A DNA stretch of 64,000 nt from Oscillospiraceae bacterium (GTDB lineage: Bacteria > Bacillota > Clostridia > Oscillospirales > Ruminococcaceae). Positions within the stretch are counted from its first letter, which is position 1, and each line of letters opens with the position of its first letter. The stretch is taken from the NCBI GenBank assembly GCA_014799395.1, contig JAAVID010000081.1, forward strand, positions 56,019-120,018, read 5' to 3'. Below are positions 24,798 to 32,662 of this stretch, piece after piece. Under the pieces are notes generated by a model. It did not search any database. It was given only the letters and a program-made list of their open reading frames with translations, and was not told the origin of the DNA. Position numbers and translations under genes: made by a program.

Positions 24798-24823
24798 ATC
24801 CCCCGAGAAAGTTCTCGGGGGAT
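24798..24823. terminator. Terminator of the rtcB/Ro-like operon
   Basis: ATCCCCCGAGAA (24798-24809) pairs perfectly with TTCTCGGGGGAT (24812-24823), followed by ATTTGTTT. It also serves the convergent anti-sigma gene. Confidence 0.85.
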
Positions 24824-24829
24824 ATTTGT

Positions 24830-25333
24830 TTATGCGTTTTCGCTGTAAGGAACAAAGCCCTCGCCGTATTCGGCAAGATAATCTATAAACAGCGGGTCTA
24901 TTTCGCCGTCCTCTGTGAAAGCGATCTTATCACTGTCAACTATCTTCATACCGTCAACATCATCGCCCTCAACAATGATTGTCATTGCGCCGCTCGCGTC
25001 ATCGGGCAGTTCCAGTTCGACCTCGGTCACATTGCCGTCGTCGTCAACGGCGTACTCGGTTATTGTTCCCGATACTTCCACGCCGTTCATAATGAAGCTG
25101 AACGTTTTGGAAATTCCGTCCATAACCGCGCCGTCGGTAGCCGCGTTTGCGGTCATAAGCGAAGCCGCGCCGGTTGCGGTGATAGCCGCCGCGATAAGCA
25201 GGGGCTTAATTGTAAAATGTTTCATTGGTTTTTCCTCCTCTATTCGCGACAAAACGGCGGTCTTGATATTCTCGGCGCTCTTGTCGGCAGCCGTTTCCTC
25301 GTCAAAGCATTTTTTAAGCAATTCTTCAAGCAT
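24830..25333 (-). CDS. Probable anti-sigma factor, single-pass membrane protein
   Basis: A 167-residue protein encoded directly after an ECF-like sigma factor, with an 8-base overlap. A 38-residue N-terminal cytoplasmic part, LEELLKKCFDEETAADKSAENIK, precedes one membrane helix (PLLIAAAITATGAASLMTANAA, near residues 44-65) and an acidic extracytoplasmic domain. Position and topology suggest it holds the sigma factor inactive until an envelope signal arrives. There is no zinc-binding HxxxCxxC anti-sigma motif. ATG 25333 follows AAGGGG. Function is inferred from position. Confidence 0.6.
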   Translation of the reverse strand: MLEELLKKCFDEETAADKSAENIKTAVLSRIEEEKPMKHFTIKPLLIAAAITATGAASLMTANAATDGAVMDGISKTFSFIMNGVEVSGTITEYAVDDDGNVTEVELELPDDASGAMTIIVEGDDVDGMKIVDSDKIAFTEDGEIDPLFIDYLAEYGEGFVPYSENA

Positions 25334-25880
25334 GATCAAAACCCCTTTTCGTCAGATATTCTTTAAGCTTGGTTCGCGTTCGGGAGAGCTCGGAGCGGAC
25401 GGTGCTTTCGGAAATATTCATTTTCCGCGCTATTTCGGGAGTGCTTTCTCCGTAGAAGTAGTACCTCGCGAAAATTTCGCTTTCCTTTTCGGGCAGCGTT
25501 GAAAGTCCCTTGTCGAGACAGCGCAGCATTTCGTGAATATCGGCGGCGTCCTCCACCAAAAAGCCGCTCGGAATCTCAAGCTCCGAGATGTCCTCGCACG
25601 GCGGCTTTGCGGACTTGAACCTGTCCTTTACCGCGTTCCTCGCCGCTGCCGAAAGGTAGGAGCGGAAGCCGATATTCACGTCAAGAGACCCGCGGTGCTG
25701 CCACAGCGAAAAGAACACGTCCGAGCACAATTCGTCGATATCTTGTTCGGATAACGTACCGCGCGAAAAATTGCGGATAACGGTGCGGACGTATCCCGTA
25801 TAGCAGTCGATGATCTCTTTAAGCGCCGCCGTATTGCCCTTTTTCAGCTTTACGGCGAGCTGTTTTTCCTTTGTATGCAT
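25326..25880 (-). CDS. ECF-like RNA polymerase sigma factor
   Basis: A 184-residue sigma factor with region 2 (DIDELCSDVFFSLWQHRGSL, near residue 45) and region 4 (LPEKESEIFARYYFYGESTPEIARKM... SESTVRSELSRTRTKLKEYL, near 125-175). ATG 25880 follows GGAGG. The size and two-domain structure fit the extracytoplasmic-function group. It is cotranscribed with the membrane protein downstream that probably restrains it. No target promoter can be deduced from one copy. Confidence 0.88.
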   Translation of the reverse strand: MHTKEKQLAVKLKKGNTAALKEIIDCYTGYVRTVIRNFSRGTLSEQDIDELCSDVFFSLWQHRGSLDVNIGFRSYLSAAARNAVKDRFKSAKPPCEDISELEIPSGFLVEDAADIHEMLRCLDKGLSTLPEKESEIFARYYFYGESTPEIARKMNISESTVRSELSRTRTKLKEYLTKRGFDHA

Positions 25881-26085
25881 GTCAGTCCTCCAAGCGAAAT
25901 GCTGCGCAGCAATCGTTTTTTGCCCTCTCAACCGTATATACGATAAAAAATCAAAAACGCTGCAAAATTTTTTGAAAAATTTTATTCCTTGTGAAAGTCA
26001 AATTTTACTATATTTCAAAATCGTATTTTTTCGCGTATTTTCAACAAAATATTCGTATAACTGAATTTGAAAGGAGCGATCTTTT

Positions 26086-26529
26086 ATGAATATATCAAAT
26101 CAGGAATACGGCGAGCTTGCTAAGCGGCATTCTCCGCCGTCGGCTATGTACAAGACCATTCCGCTGGCGTTTGCTATCGGCGGAGGTATATGCGTTATCG
26201 GCGAGGCTCTGCTGAATATGTATCAGGCGTTCGGGCTTGACCCGGACGAAGCGGGAATGTGGACTTCGATGTCGCTTATCTTCCTGTCCGCAATGCTTAC
26301 GGGCTTTAAGATATACGACCGCATTGCGCAGCACGCGGGCGCGGGTACTCTCGTGCCGATAACGGGCTTTGCCAACTCGGTGGTATCGCCCGCGCTGGAC
26401 TTTAAGAGCGAGGGTTATGTGCTCGGATTGGGCGCTAAGATGTTCGTTATCGCGGGTCCCGTAATAGTATACGGTATTTCGGCTTCGATAGTCTACGGAA
26501 TAATTTACTATATAACTACGCTGTTTTAA
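26086..26529 (+). CDS. spoVAC: Stage V sporulation protein AC
   Basis: A 147-residue inner-membrane protein of the SpoVA channel, which moves calcium dipicolinate into the developing spore and out at germination. It has four hydrophobic segments; the tail region VPITGFANSVVSPALDFKSEGYVLGLGAKMF is diagnostic. AAAGGAG precedes ATG 26086. It heads a spoVAC-spoVAD-spoVAE operon that in this group is transcribed in the forespore by sigma-G; I could not fix a sigma-G promoter by eye in the AT-rich 200 bases upstream. Confidence 0.93.
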   Translation: MNISNQEYGELAKRHSPPSAMYKTIPLAFAIGGGICVIGEALLNMYQAFGLDPDEAGMWTSMSLIFLSAMLTGFKIYDRIAQHAGAGTLVPITGFANSVVSPALDFKSEGYVLGLGAKMFVIAGPVIVYGISASIVYGIIYYITTLF

Positions 26530-26539
26530 GGGGGATATT

Positions 26540-27544
26540 ATGGCAATTTGCGAGGGAAAAACGTTTAAATTCAGCAACGCCTCAATATCCGAGTGGGCTT
26601 CCGTTGTCGGCAAGGTGGAGGGCGAGGGTCCTCACGGCGACGAGTTTGACGAGGTGCTTGACGACAACAAGGACGATATGGACACCTGGGAACAGGCGGA
26701 GGCGCAATTGCAGAAAAAGGCGTTACAGCACGCTATGGACAAGGCGAAGCTCTGCCCCGAAAAAATGGATCTGATTTTCGCGGGCGACCTGCTCAATCAG
26801 TGTACGGGCTCGTCCTACGGATTAAAGGAATTTTATATCCCGTTTCTGGGAGTGTACGGCGCTTGCTCGACGTTTGCGGAGTGTCTGCTTTTGTCGGCTT
26901 GTATGGTGAACGCGGGGTACGTTGACAACTGCTCGGCGGTGACCAGCTCGCACTTCTCGTCGGCGGAGCGGCAGTTCCGTTTTCCGCTGAACTACGGCGG
27001 AGTGCGCACTCCAACGTCGCAATGGACGGCGACCGCGGCGGGTGCGGCGATACTCAACTCGGCGCTCAAACCGCCGTATATCCGCGCGGGAACAGTCGGG
27101 AAAATTCAGGATATGGGTATCAACGATCTGAACAATATGGGCGCGGCAATGGCGGGCGCGGCTTACGATACTATCTCGCGCCATTTCAAGCACACGGGAA
27201 CTCACCCCGAAAGCTATGACGTTATTGTAACGGGAGACCTCGGGCAAGTCGGCAGCGATATGCTGTACGAGCTGTTTGAGCGCGACGGCGTGTCGTTAAA
27301 GGAACACCACCAAGACTGCGGACTGCTCCTCTACGACCGCGAACGGCAGGACGTTCACGCGGGCGGTTCGGGCTGCGGCTGCTCGGCTTCGATGATGTGC
27401 GCGCACTTCCTCGGTCGCGTAAAGAGCGGCGAGCTGAAACGGATACTGTATGTGGCAACGGGCGCGCTTATGTCGCCGACTATGGTGCAGCAGGGCGGCT
27501 CGATACCGGGCATTGCGCACGCGGTAGAGATAAGTTACACTTGA
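26540..27544 (+). CDS. spoVAD: Stage V sporulation protein AD
   Basis: A 334-residue soluble protein with a thiolase/ketosynthase-like fold that binds dipicolinic acid as part of the SpoVA complex. The N-terminus KTFKFSNASISEWASVVGKVEGEGP and internal GDLLNQCTGSSYGL and GVYGACSTFAECLLLS stretches are characteristic. It lies 10 bases after spoVAC with its own AGGGGG site. Length is that of the family. Confidence 0.94.
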   Translation: MAICEGKTFKFSNASISEWASVVGKVEGEGPHGDEFDEVLDDNKDDMDTWEQAEAQLQKKALQHAMDKAKLCPEKMDLIFAGDLLNQCTGSSYGLKEFYIPFLGVYGACSTFAECLLLSACMVNAGYVDNCSAVTSSHFSSAERQFRFPLNYGGVRTPTSQWTATAAGAAILNSALKPPYIRAGTVGKIQDMGINDLNNMGAAMAGAAYDTISRHFKHTGTHPESYDVIVTGDLGQVGSDMLYELFERDGVSLKEHHQDCGLLLYDRERQDVHAGGSGCGCSASMMCAHFLGRVKSGELKRILYVATGALMSPTMVQQGGSIPGIAHAVEISYT

Positions 27545-27558
27545 TAGGGGGCAAATTT

Positions 27559-27942
27559 ATGGATATGCTTATGGAATATGTCTGGGCTTTTCTGATCGGC
27601 GGGCTGCTTTGTGCGGTCGGTCAGGTGCTGATCGATCTGACTAAGCTCACGCCCGCGCGAATTCTCACGTCGTATGTAGTCGCCGGAGTGGTTCTCGGCG
27701 GACTGGGATTGTATCAGCCCATTATCGACCTTGCGGGCGGCGGCGCTACCGTGCCGCTTACGGGCTTCGGCAGTCTGCTCGCGAAGGGCGTTCGCAAGGC
27801 TGTTGATATGAACGGATTTATCGGTATCTTTATGGGCGGATTTACCTCGGCGGCTGTCGGTATTTCCGCGGCGATATTCTTCGGACTTATCGCGGCGATA
27901 GTGTTCAAGAGCGGAACAAAGATAAACGAATCTAAAAATTGA
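27559..27942 (+). CDS. spoVAE: Stage V sporulation protein AE (AEb type)
   Basis: A 127-residue membrane protein with four hydrophobic segments, third subunit of the core SpoVA channel. The motif GGGATVPLTGFGSLLAKGV near residue 65 parallels the VPITGFA motif of SpoVAC. ATG 27559 has AGGGGGC upstream; the longer frame has no ribosome site and overlaps spoVAD. It ends the operon before a terminator. Confidence 0.92.
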   Translation: MDMLMEYVWAFLIGGLLCAVGQVLIDLTKLTPARILTSYVVAGVVLGGLGLYQPIIDLAGGGATVPLTGFGSLLAKGVRKAVDMNGFIGIFMGGFTSAAVGISAAIFFGLIAAIVFKSGTKINESKN

Positions 27943-27943
27943 G

Positions 27944-27971
27944 AAAACGGGGGCTTAATGCTCCCGTTTTT
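27944..27971 (+). terminator. Terminator of the spoVA operon
   Basis: AAAACGGG-GC with GC-CCCGTTTTT, a near-perfect hairpin around a short loop. A run of T closes it. The convergent HAD gene ends 5 bases beyond. Confidence 0.8.
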
Positions 27972-27975
27972 GCGA

Positions 27976-28626
27976 TTATCCGAGAATTATTTCGCGTAAC
28001 ACGGAAACATTCTCCGCGATATGCGCGGGGGAGAACTGTTCGAGCTCGGCGCGGTCGCGGAAGCCCCAGAGCACTCCGCAGCCGTCGATCTTCGCGTTGA
28101 GCGCGGTCTGCATATCCACGCCGCTGTCTCCGACATAGAGCGGCTTTGCGCCCTCGACCGCGTACTTTTCGGCGAGGTACAGCGCCGCCGCGGGATCGGG
28201 TTTTACATTGTAACCGAGACCCGCGCCGACTATCTCCGCGAGTGTGTCGCCGTAGAACGAACGCAGCAGAGTCTCCGAAAAAACGTAGTCCTTGTTGGTG
28301 TTGCAGACTGCGATAATTCCGCGCTCTTTCAGCTCCGCGAGCAGCTCGGGCATTCCGTCGTAGGGCTTGGTGCGGTCGGATTTGTGCTGCTCGTAGTACT
28401 CGGCGAAAAGGGTATGTACGCGCTCCAACGTCTCGGCGGAGGAGTTCGGCGGACATATCCGCTCGATCAGCTTGGGTATGCCGTTGCCGACAAAGTAACG
28501 GTATTTCTCCTCGGCGTGGGTGGGGAAGTTCATCTGCTTCAGGGCGTGATTTCCTGCCGCGGATAAGTCGCCGAGGGTGTTTAATAATGTGCCGTCAAGG
28601 TCGAAAATTATCGGGTTGTAATTCAT
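27976..28626 (-). CDS. HAD-family phosphatase, phosphoglycolate-phosphatase-like
   Basis: A 216-residue HAD hydrolase. Motif I FDLDGTLLNT is at residues 8-17 with both catalytic Asp; a helical cap follows; motif II VCNTN is near residue 110, the Lys of motif III is near residue 145, and motif IV YVGDSGVDMQTA is near 170. The cap arrangement fits Gph/PpaX-type enzymes that remove phosphate from 2-phosphoglycolate or pyrophosphate-like small molecules. It is the last gene of a minus-strand operon and overlaps the upstream gene by 4 bases (ATGA). Confidence 0.85.
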   Translation of the reverse strand: MNYNPIIFDLDGTLLNTLGDLSAAGNHALKQMNFPTHAEEKYRYFVGNGIPKLIERICPPNSSAETLERVHTLFAEYYEQHKSDRTKPYDGMPELLAELKERGIIAVCNTNKDYVFSETLLRSFYGDTLAEIVGAGLGYNVKPDPAAALYLAEKYAVEGAKPLYVGDSGVDMQTALNAKIDGCGVLWGFRDRAELEQFSPAHIAENVSVLREIILG

Positions 28627-29222
28627 AATTGCTCCTTAAATTCGTTTAACCGCTCCGTAAATATCTCTTGGTAAAGCGGCTTTATTTTGGTGATGTACGG
28701 ACTTTTTAATTCCTCGTCGCCGCTTTTGAACTGCACGCGAACCGCGAAATAATTTGTATACTCGCCGTTATCGTCGACTTCGTTCCAGGTATCGGAAAAC
28801 TTAAAATAGCGCTTGCGGTCGTATTTGTTCGCGTCGTAGAACGCTTGGCGGTCGGTTATGCCGTCGAACTCCAGATAATAATATCTGTCATCTTCGGTGG
28901 AGAGAAGGCGCGGCTTGGCGTTCGGCTCGTTTTCGGGTATCACCATATCGAACGCTTCAAGCAGCCGCTCGGTCTCCTCGTCGGTGAAATCGACGACTAA
29001 ATTCTTATGCCAATACAGCCATACATCGTTGTGCAGACCGCCCTTTGCGGTTTCGGCGACCGAGGTTTCGTATGCCTCGCGGATTTCTCTCTGCTCGTTA
29101 AGCTCACGGGTCATCTGCCGAATATTGATCGTTAAAATATAGTAGACGGCGTACAGCACCGCAAAGCCGACAGCGCAGAGCGTTACTATCGCCCGTTTCG
29201 ACAGCTTTTTCGTTAGTTTCAT
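28623..29222 (-). CDS. Membrane-anchored protein of unknown function
   Basis: A 199-residue protein with a basic start, one membrane helix (residues 11-31, VTLCAVGFAVLYAVYYILTI) and a charged extracytoplasmic domain without cysteines. The family is not recognised. It overlaps its neighbours by 4 bases on each side, so it is translationally coupled to the zinc-ribbon protein before it and the HAD phosphatase after it. Confidence 0.65.
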   Translation of the reverse strand: MKLTKKLSKRAIVTLCAVGFAVLYAVYYILTINIRQMTRELNEQREIREAYETSVAETAKGGLHNDVWLYWHKNLVVDFTDEETERLLEAFDMVIPENEPNAKPRLLSTEDDRYYYLEFDGITDRQAFYDANKYDRKRYFKFSDTWNEVDDNGEYTNYFAVRVQFKSGDEELKSPYITKIKPLYQEIFTERLNEFKEQL

Positions 29223-30097
29223 TGTACCACCTCCGCTTTTCCGACGGGCTTGCCCTCGAATGTCAGCTCAAGCTCCGTGTATTCGGAAATCCGATTTTTG
29301 AGCTGTTCGCGCTCGCCGTCCTCGCAGCATATGGAGAATTCATAGTTGCCGTTTTTGTGTACAAGGTAGATGTGGACTTCTCCGTCGGCGAGCTTGGCGG
29401 CGAGGACATTGCCCTCGCGCAGATACGGGGAGCGGAGAGATGTGCTCAGCTTTATATCGGTCGGGGGATGGATCAGGTTGTCGACCTCGTTTGTTGGAAC
29501 AAAGTTGCTTAAAAACAGTTTTGCGTAAGCTAAGCCGAAAAAAGAAAAAATAATAAATAACGGACATATACCCGACATCACGCAAAACACTGCAAACGTT
29601 GCCGCCGAGTTAAACGCCCAAATCGCAGCAAACCCTGTCATACAGAAAAATATCAGAAAGATCAGACATATAAGCGACAGCCATAAGCAATCGTTCAGTA
29701 TGGTGAACGGATTATAATTGAGTGCGAGCTTTTGTCCGCAATTGCTGCAATGGAATACCATTTCCCACGAAAAAAGCCGCAAGTTGTCCTTCGAGAGCTT
29801 TTTTTGTGTGTTATATGTGGTGGCAATTCCCGTAAATTCGTTTCGCGTGGAACCCTTGTTGATAAAGCAATAGTCCTCTTTAACAGTCGCGGGCGAATAG
29901 TTGTCAAATCCGGCAGGATATGTAAAATTTGATTTTGGAGATATTGTATAGCTGAGAATTCGCTTTTTGGAGATCAGATAGAATTCCCGCCCGCCGATGG
30001 TCGATAATGTGCGTTTTGGCAACAGTTCTTTTGTCGGCGGCACAAGCTCGAGCTTTTTGCCGCAGCACGGGCAGATACGTTTGTTTTTTGGAAGCAT
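29219..30097 (-). CDS. Zinc-ribbon membrane protein of unknown function
   Basis: A 292-residue protein. The N-terminus has CPCCGKK (residues 9-15), and a second pair CSNCG stands near residue 117, together a split zinc ribbon. Two membrane helices follow (LIFLIFFCMTGFAAIWAF and the next hydrophobic run to about residue 200), then a beta-rich C-terminal domain. GGAGGG precedes ATG 30097. It lies between the polysaccharide deacetylase and an unknown membrane-anchored gene. Function unknown. Confidence 0.65.
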   Translation of the reverse strand: MLPKNKRICPCCGKKLELVPPTKELLPKRTLSTIGGREFYLISKKRILSYTISPKSNFTYPAGFDNYSPATVKEDYCFINKGSTRNEFTGIATTYNTQKKLSKDNLRLFSWEMVFHCSNCGQKLALNYNPFTILNDCLWLSLICLIFLIFFCMTGFAAIWAFNSAATFAVFCVMSGICPLFIIFSFFGLAYAKLFLSNFVPTNEVDNLIHPPTDIKLSTSLRSPYLREGNVLAAKLADGEVHIYLVHKNGNYEFSICCEDGEREQLKNRISEYTELELTFEGKPVGKAEVVQ

Positions 30098-30106
30098 AAG
30101 CCCTCC

Positions 30107-30733
30107 TCAGTACATCTCCGTCTGCAAAACATTCGAGTAGATAATTCCGCGCTTGGGCTCTACTCCCTCGGCGGCGAAAAGATTTGTTACTGTGAGGAAT
30201 TCGTAGCCGTCGTTCAGCAGCGCGGGGATAATAAGGTCAAGCGCGGCTACGGTTTGGGAGTTGCCCTGCGCGTCGTGGAGGAGGATAATGCTGCCGTTTT
30301 TCGCCTGCGCGAGGATTTTTTCGGCGCGCATTTCGGCGGTCACCTCGTCGAGCCAGTCCTCCGTGCCTATGCCCGCGATGAACGTTTTGTCGATATTGTC
30401 TATCATCACGTCGTTGACCGCGATATACGGCGGACGGAAAAAGCGCGGCGCTGCGCCGGTTATTTCCTTTATTTTGCCGTCGGTGAACTCGACCTCCGCG
30501 CGTATTTCCTCGGCGGAAAGCTCGGGCATTGACGGGTGGGAGCGGCTGTGGTTGCAGATCTCGCAGCCGTACTCAAACGCCGCCTTTGAGACCGCGGCGC
30601 TCTCGGGGGTGATGTTATTGCCGATAAGGAAAAAAGAGGCGGGTATTCCGTATTTTTTCAACTTTTCCAATACCTGCGGGGTCGTATCGGTGTTCGGTCC
30701 GTCGTCGAATGTCAATGCGATATGCTTATTCAT
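30107..30733 (-). CDS. Polysaccharide deacetylase (NodB domain)
   Basis: A 208-residue carbohydrate esterase family 4 protein, nearly just the catalytic domain. The motifs are complete: TFDDGPN at 8-14 (catalytic Asp and metal Asp), HSRSHPSM near 62 (metal His pair), RFFRPPY near 97 and LLHDAQG near 150. There is no signal peptide, so either it works in the cytoplasm or leaves the cell another way. Typical targets are N-acetyl groups on chitin-type or peptidoglycan glycans. AGGAGG precedes ATG 30733; it opens the minus-strand operon ending at 27976. Confidence 0.85.
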   Translation of the reverse strand: MNKHIALTFDDGPNTDTTPQVLEKLKKYGIPASFFLIGNNITPESAAVSKAAFEYGCEICNHSRSHPSMPELSAEEIRAEVEFTDGKIKEITGAAPRFFRPPYIAVNDVMIDNIDKTFIAGIGTEDWLDEVTAEMRAEKILAQAKNGSIILLHDAQGNSQTVAALDLIIPALLNDGYEFLTVTNLFAAEGVEPKRGIIYSNVLQTEMY

Positions 30734-30860
30734 AGCGTCCTCCTGTGAACTTAAACTTTATTGTATGCGGTTTTACCGGACTTCGGCGGGGAAAACCGCC
30801 GGTAAATTAACCATTTCCTTCATATTTTAATTATAACTCATAAAAAATGCTCTGTCAACC

Positions 30861-30889
30861 TTGAAATTCCAATAAAGATATGTTATAAT
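30861..30889 (+). promoter_or_regulatory. Sigma-A promoter of the GH130 operon
   Basis: TTGAAA (30861-30866) and TATAAT (30884-30889) with 17-base spacing, about 45 bases before the GH130 start. Confidence 0.75.
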
Positions 30890-30933
30890 AGAATAGATAT
30901 ATATTTTTTCAATGTGAAAGGAATTCAGCATCT

Positions 30934-32121
30934 ATGTTTACTAAGGAACAATTTGACGCGCAGCTCGCCGAGCTTGTGAAAAAGCAGGAGCTGCTGCTCG
31001 ATAAGCCTAACCCGAAAGCGGACTTCTACAACGGGGTTTACGACCGTTACGAGAACCCCGTCCTCACCGCCGCGCACGCGCCCATTCTCTGGAGGTATGA
31101 CCTTGACTATTCCACTAACCCAAATCTTCAGGAGAGACTTGGGATAAACGCCGTGATGAACTCGGGCGCTATTTACCTCAACGGTAAGTACTGCCTGATC
31201 GCCCGTGTAGAGGGCTCGGACAGAAAGAGCTTTTTCGCGGTAGCCGAGAGCGACAAGCCCACCGAGGGCTTCCGTTTCCGCGACTATCCCGTGCAGCTCC
31301 CCGATACTTGCCCCGAGGAGACCAATGTCTACGATATGCGCGTTACTCAGCACGAGGACGGCTGGATATACGGCGTGTTCTGCTCCGAGAGCAAGGACAC
31401 GACTTCCGGCGATCTGTCGGCTGCCGTGGCGCAGGCGGGTATCGTCCGCACAAAGGACTTGGTGACTTGGGAGCGTTTGCCGAACCTTATTTCCAAATCG
31501 CCGCAGCAGCGCAACGTTTGTCTGCACCCCGAGTTCGTTGACGGAAAGTACGCGTTCTACACCCGTCCGCAGGACGACTTTATTCAGACGGGAAGCGGCG
31601 GAGGTATTTGCTTTGCGCTGTGCGAGGACATAACGAACCCCGTGCTGTGTACCGACGAAAAGGTCATCTCGCCGAGAATTTACCATACGCTCACCGAGGT
31701 AAAGAACGGCGCGGGCGCTGTGCCGATAAAGACCCCCAAGGGCTGGATACACATCGCGCACGGCGTAAGAAATACGGCGGCGGGTCTGCGTTACGTTATC
31801 TACGTTTTCGCGACCGATCTCAACGACCCGTCCAAGCTCATCGCTTCGCCGTCGGGGTTGTTTATCGCGCCGCACGGCATTGAGAGAGTGGGCGACGTTT
31901 CCAACGTATGCTTCACAAACGGCTGTATAGTTAAAGACGATAATGTTTATATTTACTACGCGTCCTCCGACACCAGACTTCACGTTGCCTCCACGACTAT
32001 CGAGAAGCTGATGGACTACACCTTCAATACTCCGGAGGATCCGCACCGCTCGGCGGACTGCGTAAAGCAGCGCTGCGAGCTTATCCGCAAAAATCTCGAA
32101 AACGGAGCGAAAAGCATATAA
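30934..32121 (+). CDS. GH130 phosphorylase, probably mannosylglucose phosphorylase
   Basis: A 395-residue cytoplasmic enzyme of glycoside hydrolase family 130. It has the five-bladed propeller sequence pattern and the probable catalytic Asp in [14 protein letters not shown] near residue 132. The length and [23 protein letters not shown] segments match the GH130_1 group, including the Ruminococcus albus enzyme that splits beta-1,4-mannosyl-glucose with phosphate to mannose-1-phosphate and glucose. The AAAGGAATT ribosome site precedes ATG 30934. It heads an operon whose other genes are not sugar genes, with the Nudix start overlapping its stop codon. Mannan breakdown would also be served by the CE2-like esterase and the GH26 protein. 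Confidence 0.85.
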   Translation: MFTKEQFDAQLAELVKKQELLLDKPNPKADFYNGVYDRYENPVLTAAHAPILWRYDLDYSTNPNLQERLGINAVMNSGAIYLNGKYCLIARVEGSDRKSFFAVAESDKPTEGFRFRDYPVQLPDTCPEETNVYDMRVTQHEDGWIYGVFCSESKDTTSGDLSAAVAQAGIVRTKDLVTWERLPNLISKSPQQRNVCLHPEFVDGKYAFYTRPQDDFIQTGSGGGICFALCEDITNPVLCTDEKVISPRIYHTLTEVKNGAGAVPIKTPKGWIHIAHGVRNTAAGLRYVIYVFATDLNDPSKLIASPSGLFIAPHGIERVGDVSNVCFTNGCIVKDDNVYIYYASSDTRLHVASTTIEKLMDYTFNTPEDPHRSADCVKQRCELIRKNLENGAKSI

Positions 32122-32651
32122 TGGAGTTTTTCGATCTCTATTCGGTCAACAGGCAGCCTTTGGGCAGGAGGATACTCAGAGGCGCGCCTATACCGCACGG
32201 GGAATATCATATCGTCGTGCAGGTTATGACCATTAACAGCAACGGCGAGATCCTGCTGACCCAACGCGTTCCCGAAAAAACAAGCGGAGGCAAATGGGAA
32301 TGCTCGGGCGGCTGCGCCGTTTCGGGAGAAACAAGCCGCGAGGCGGCAGTGCGCGAACTGTTTGAGGAGACGGGCATTCGCGCGGAAGAAAACGAGCTCG
32401 GTCTCGAATGGTCGCTTACAACGGACAGTATGCTCCGCGACTTCTATATTCTGGTAAAGGACGTGCCGCTAAGCGCTATGCGGTTACAGTCGATAGAGGT
32501 CTGCGCGGCAAAGTGGGTGAGCTTTGAGCGCCTGTGCGAAATGGCGCGGTGCGGACAGACAACGCGTACGGTCGCGCGCTGGCTCGATAACCGCGGTACG
32601 GAGCTTCTCGAGATAACATCTCAGGCAAAACGTCATAATTCGGCAAGTTAA
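32121..32651 (+). CDS. Nudix hydrolase
   Basis: A 176-residue Nudix protein. The Nudix box is perfect (GCAVSGETSREAAVRELFEETGI spans residues 55-77, fitting Gx5Ex7REUxEExGU). The N-terminus DLYSVNRQPLGR resembles Nudix enzymes of the isopentenyl-diphosphate-isomerase-like/YfcD group, which cleave nucleoside or other diphosphates; the exact substrate is unclear. Its ATG shares the last A of the GH130 stop codon, so translation is coupled. Confidence 0.85.
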   Translation: MEFFDLYSVNRQPLGRRILRGAPIPHGEYHIVVQVMTINSNGEILLTQRVPEKTSGGKWECSGGCAVSGETSREAAVRELFEETGIRAEENELGLEWSLTTDSMLRDFYILVKDVPLSAMRLQSIEVCAAKWVSFERLCEMARCGQTTRTVARWLDNRGTELLEITSQAKRHNSAS

Positions 32652-32662
32652 GGGGACAAACA

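Noticed and set aside
26000..26080. Sigma-G promoter of the spoVA operon
   Set aside because: The AT-rich sequence offers several weak matches; none is good enough to choose.
30769..30808. Hairpin TTTACCGG...CCGGTAAA between divergent genes, possible terminator or riboswitch
   Set aside because: It has no T-run in either direction, matches no riboswitch class I know, and could be a regulator site; not enough to name.
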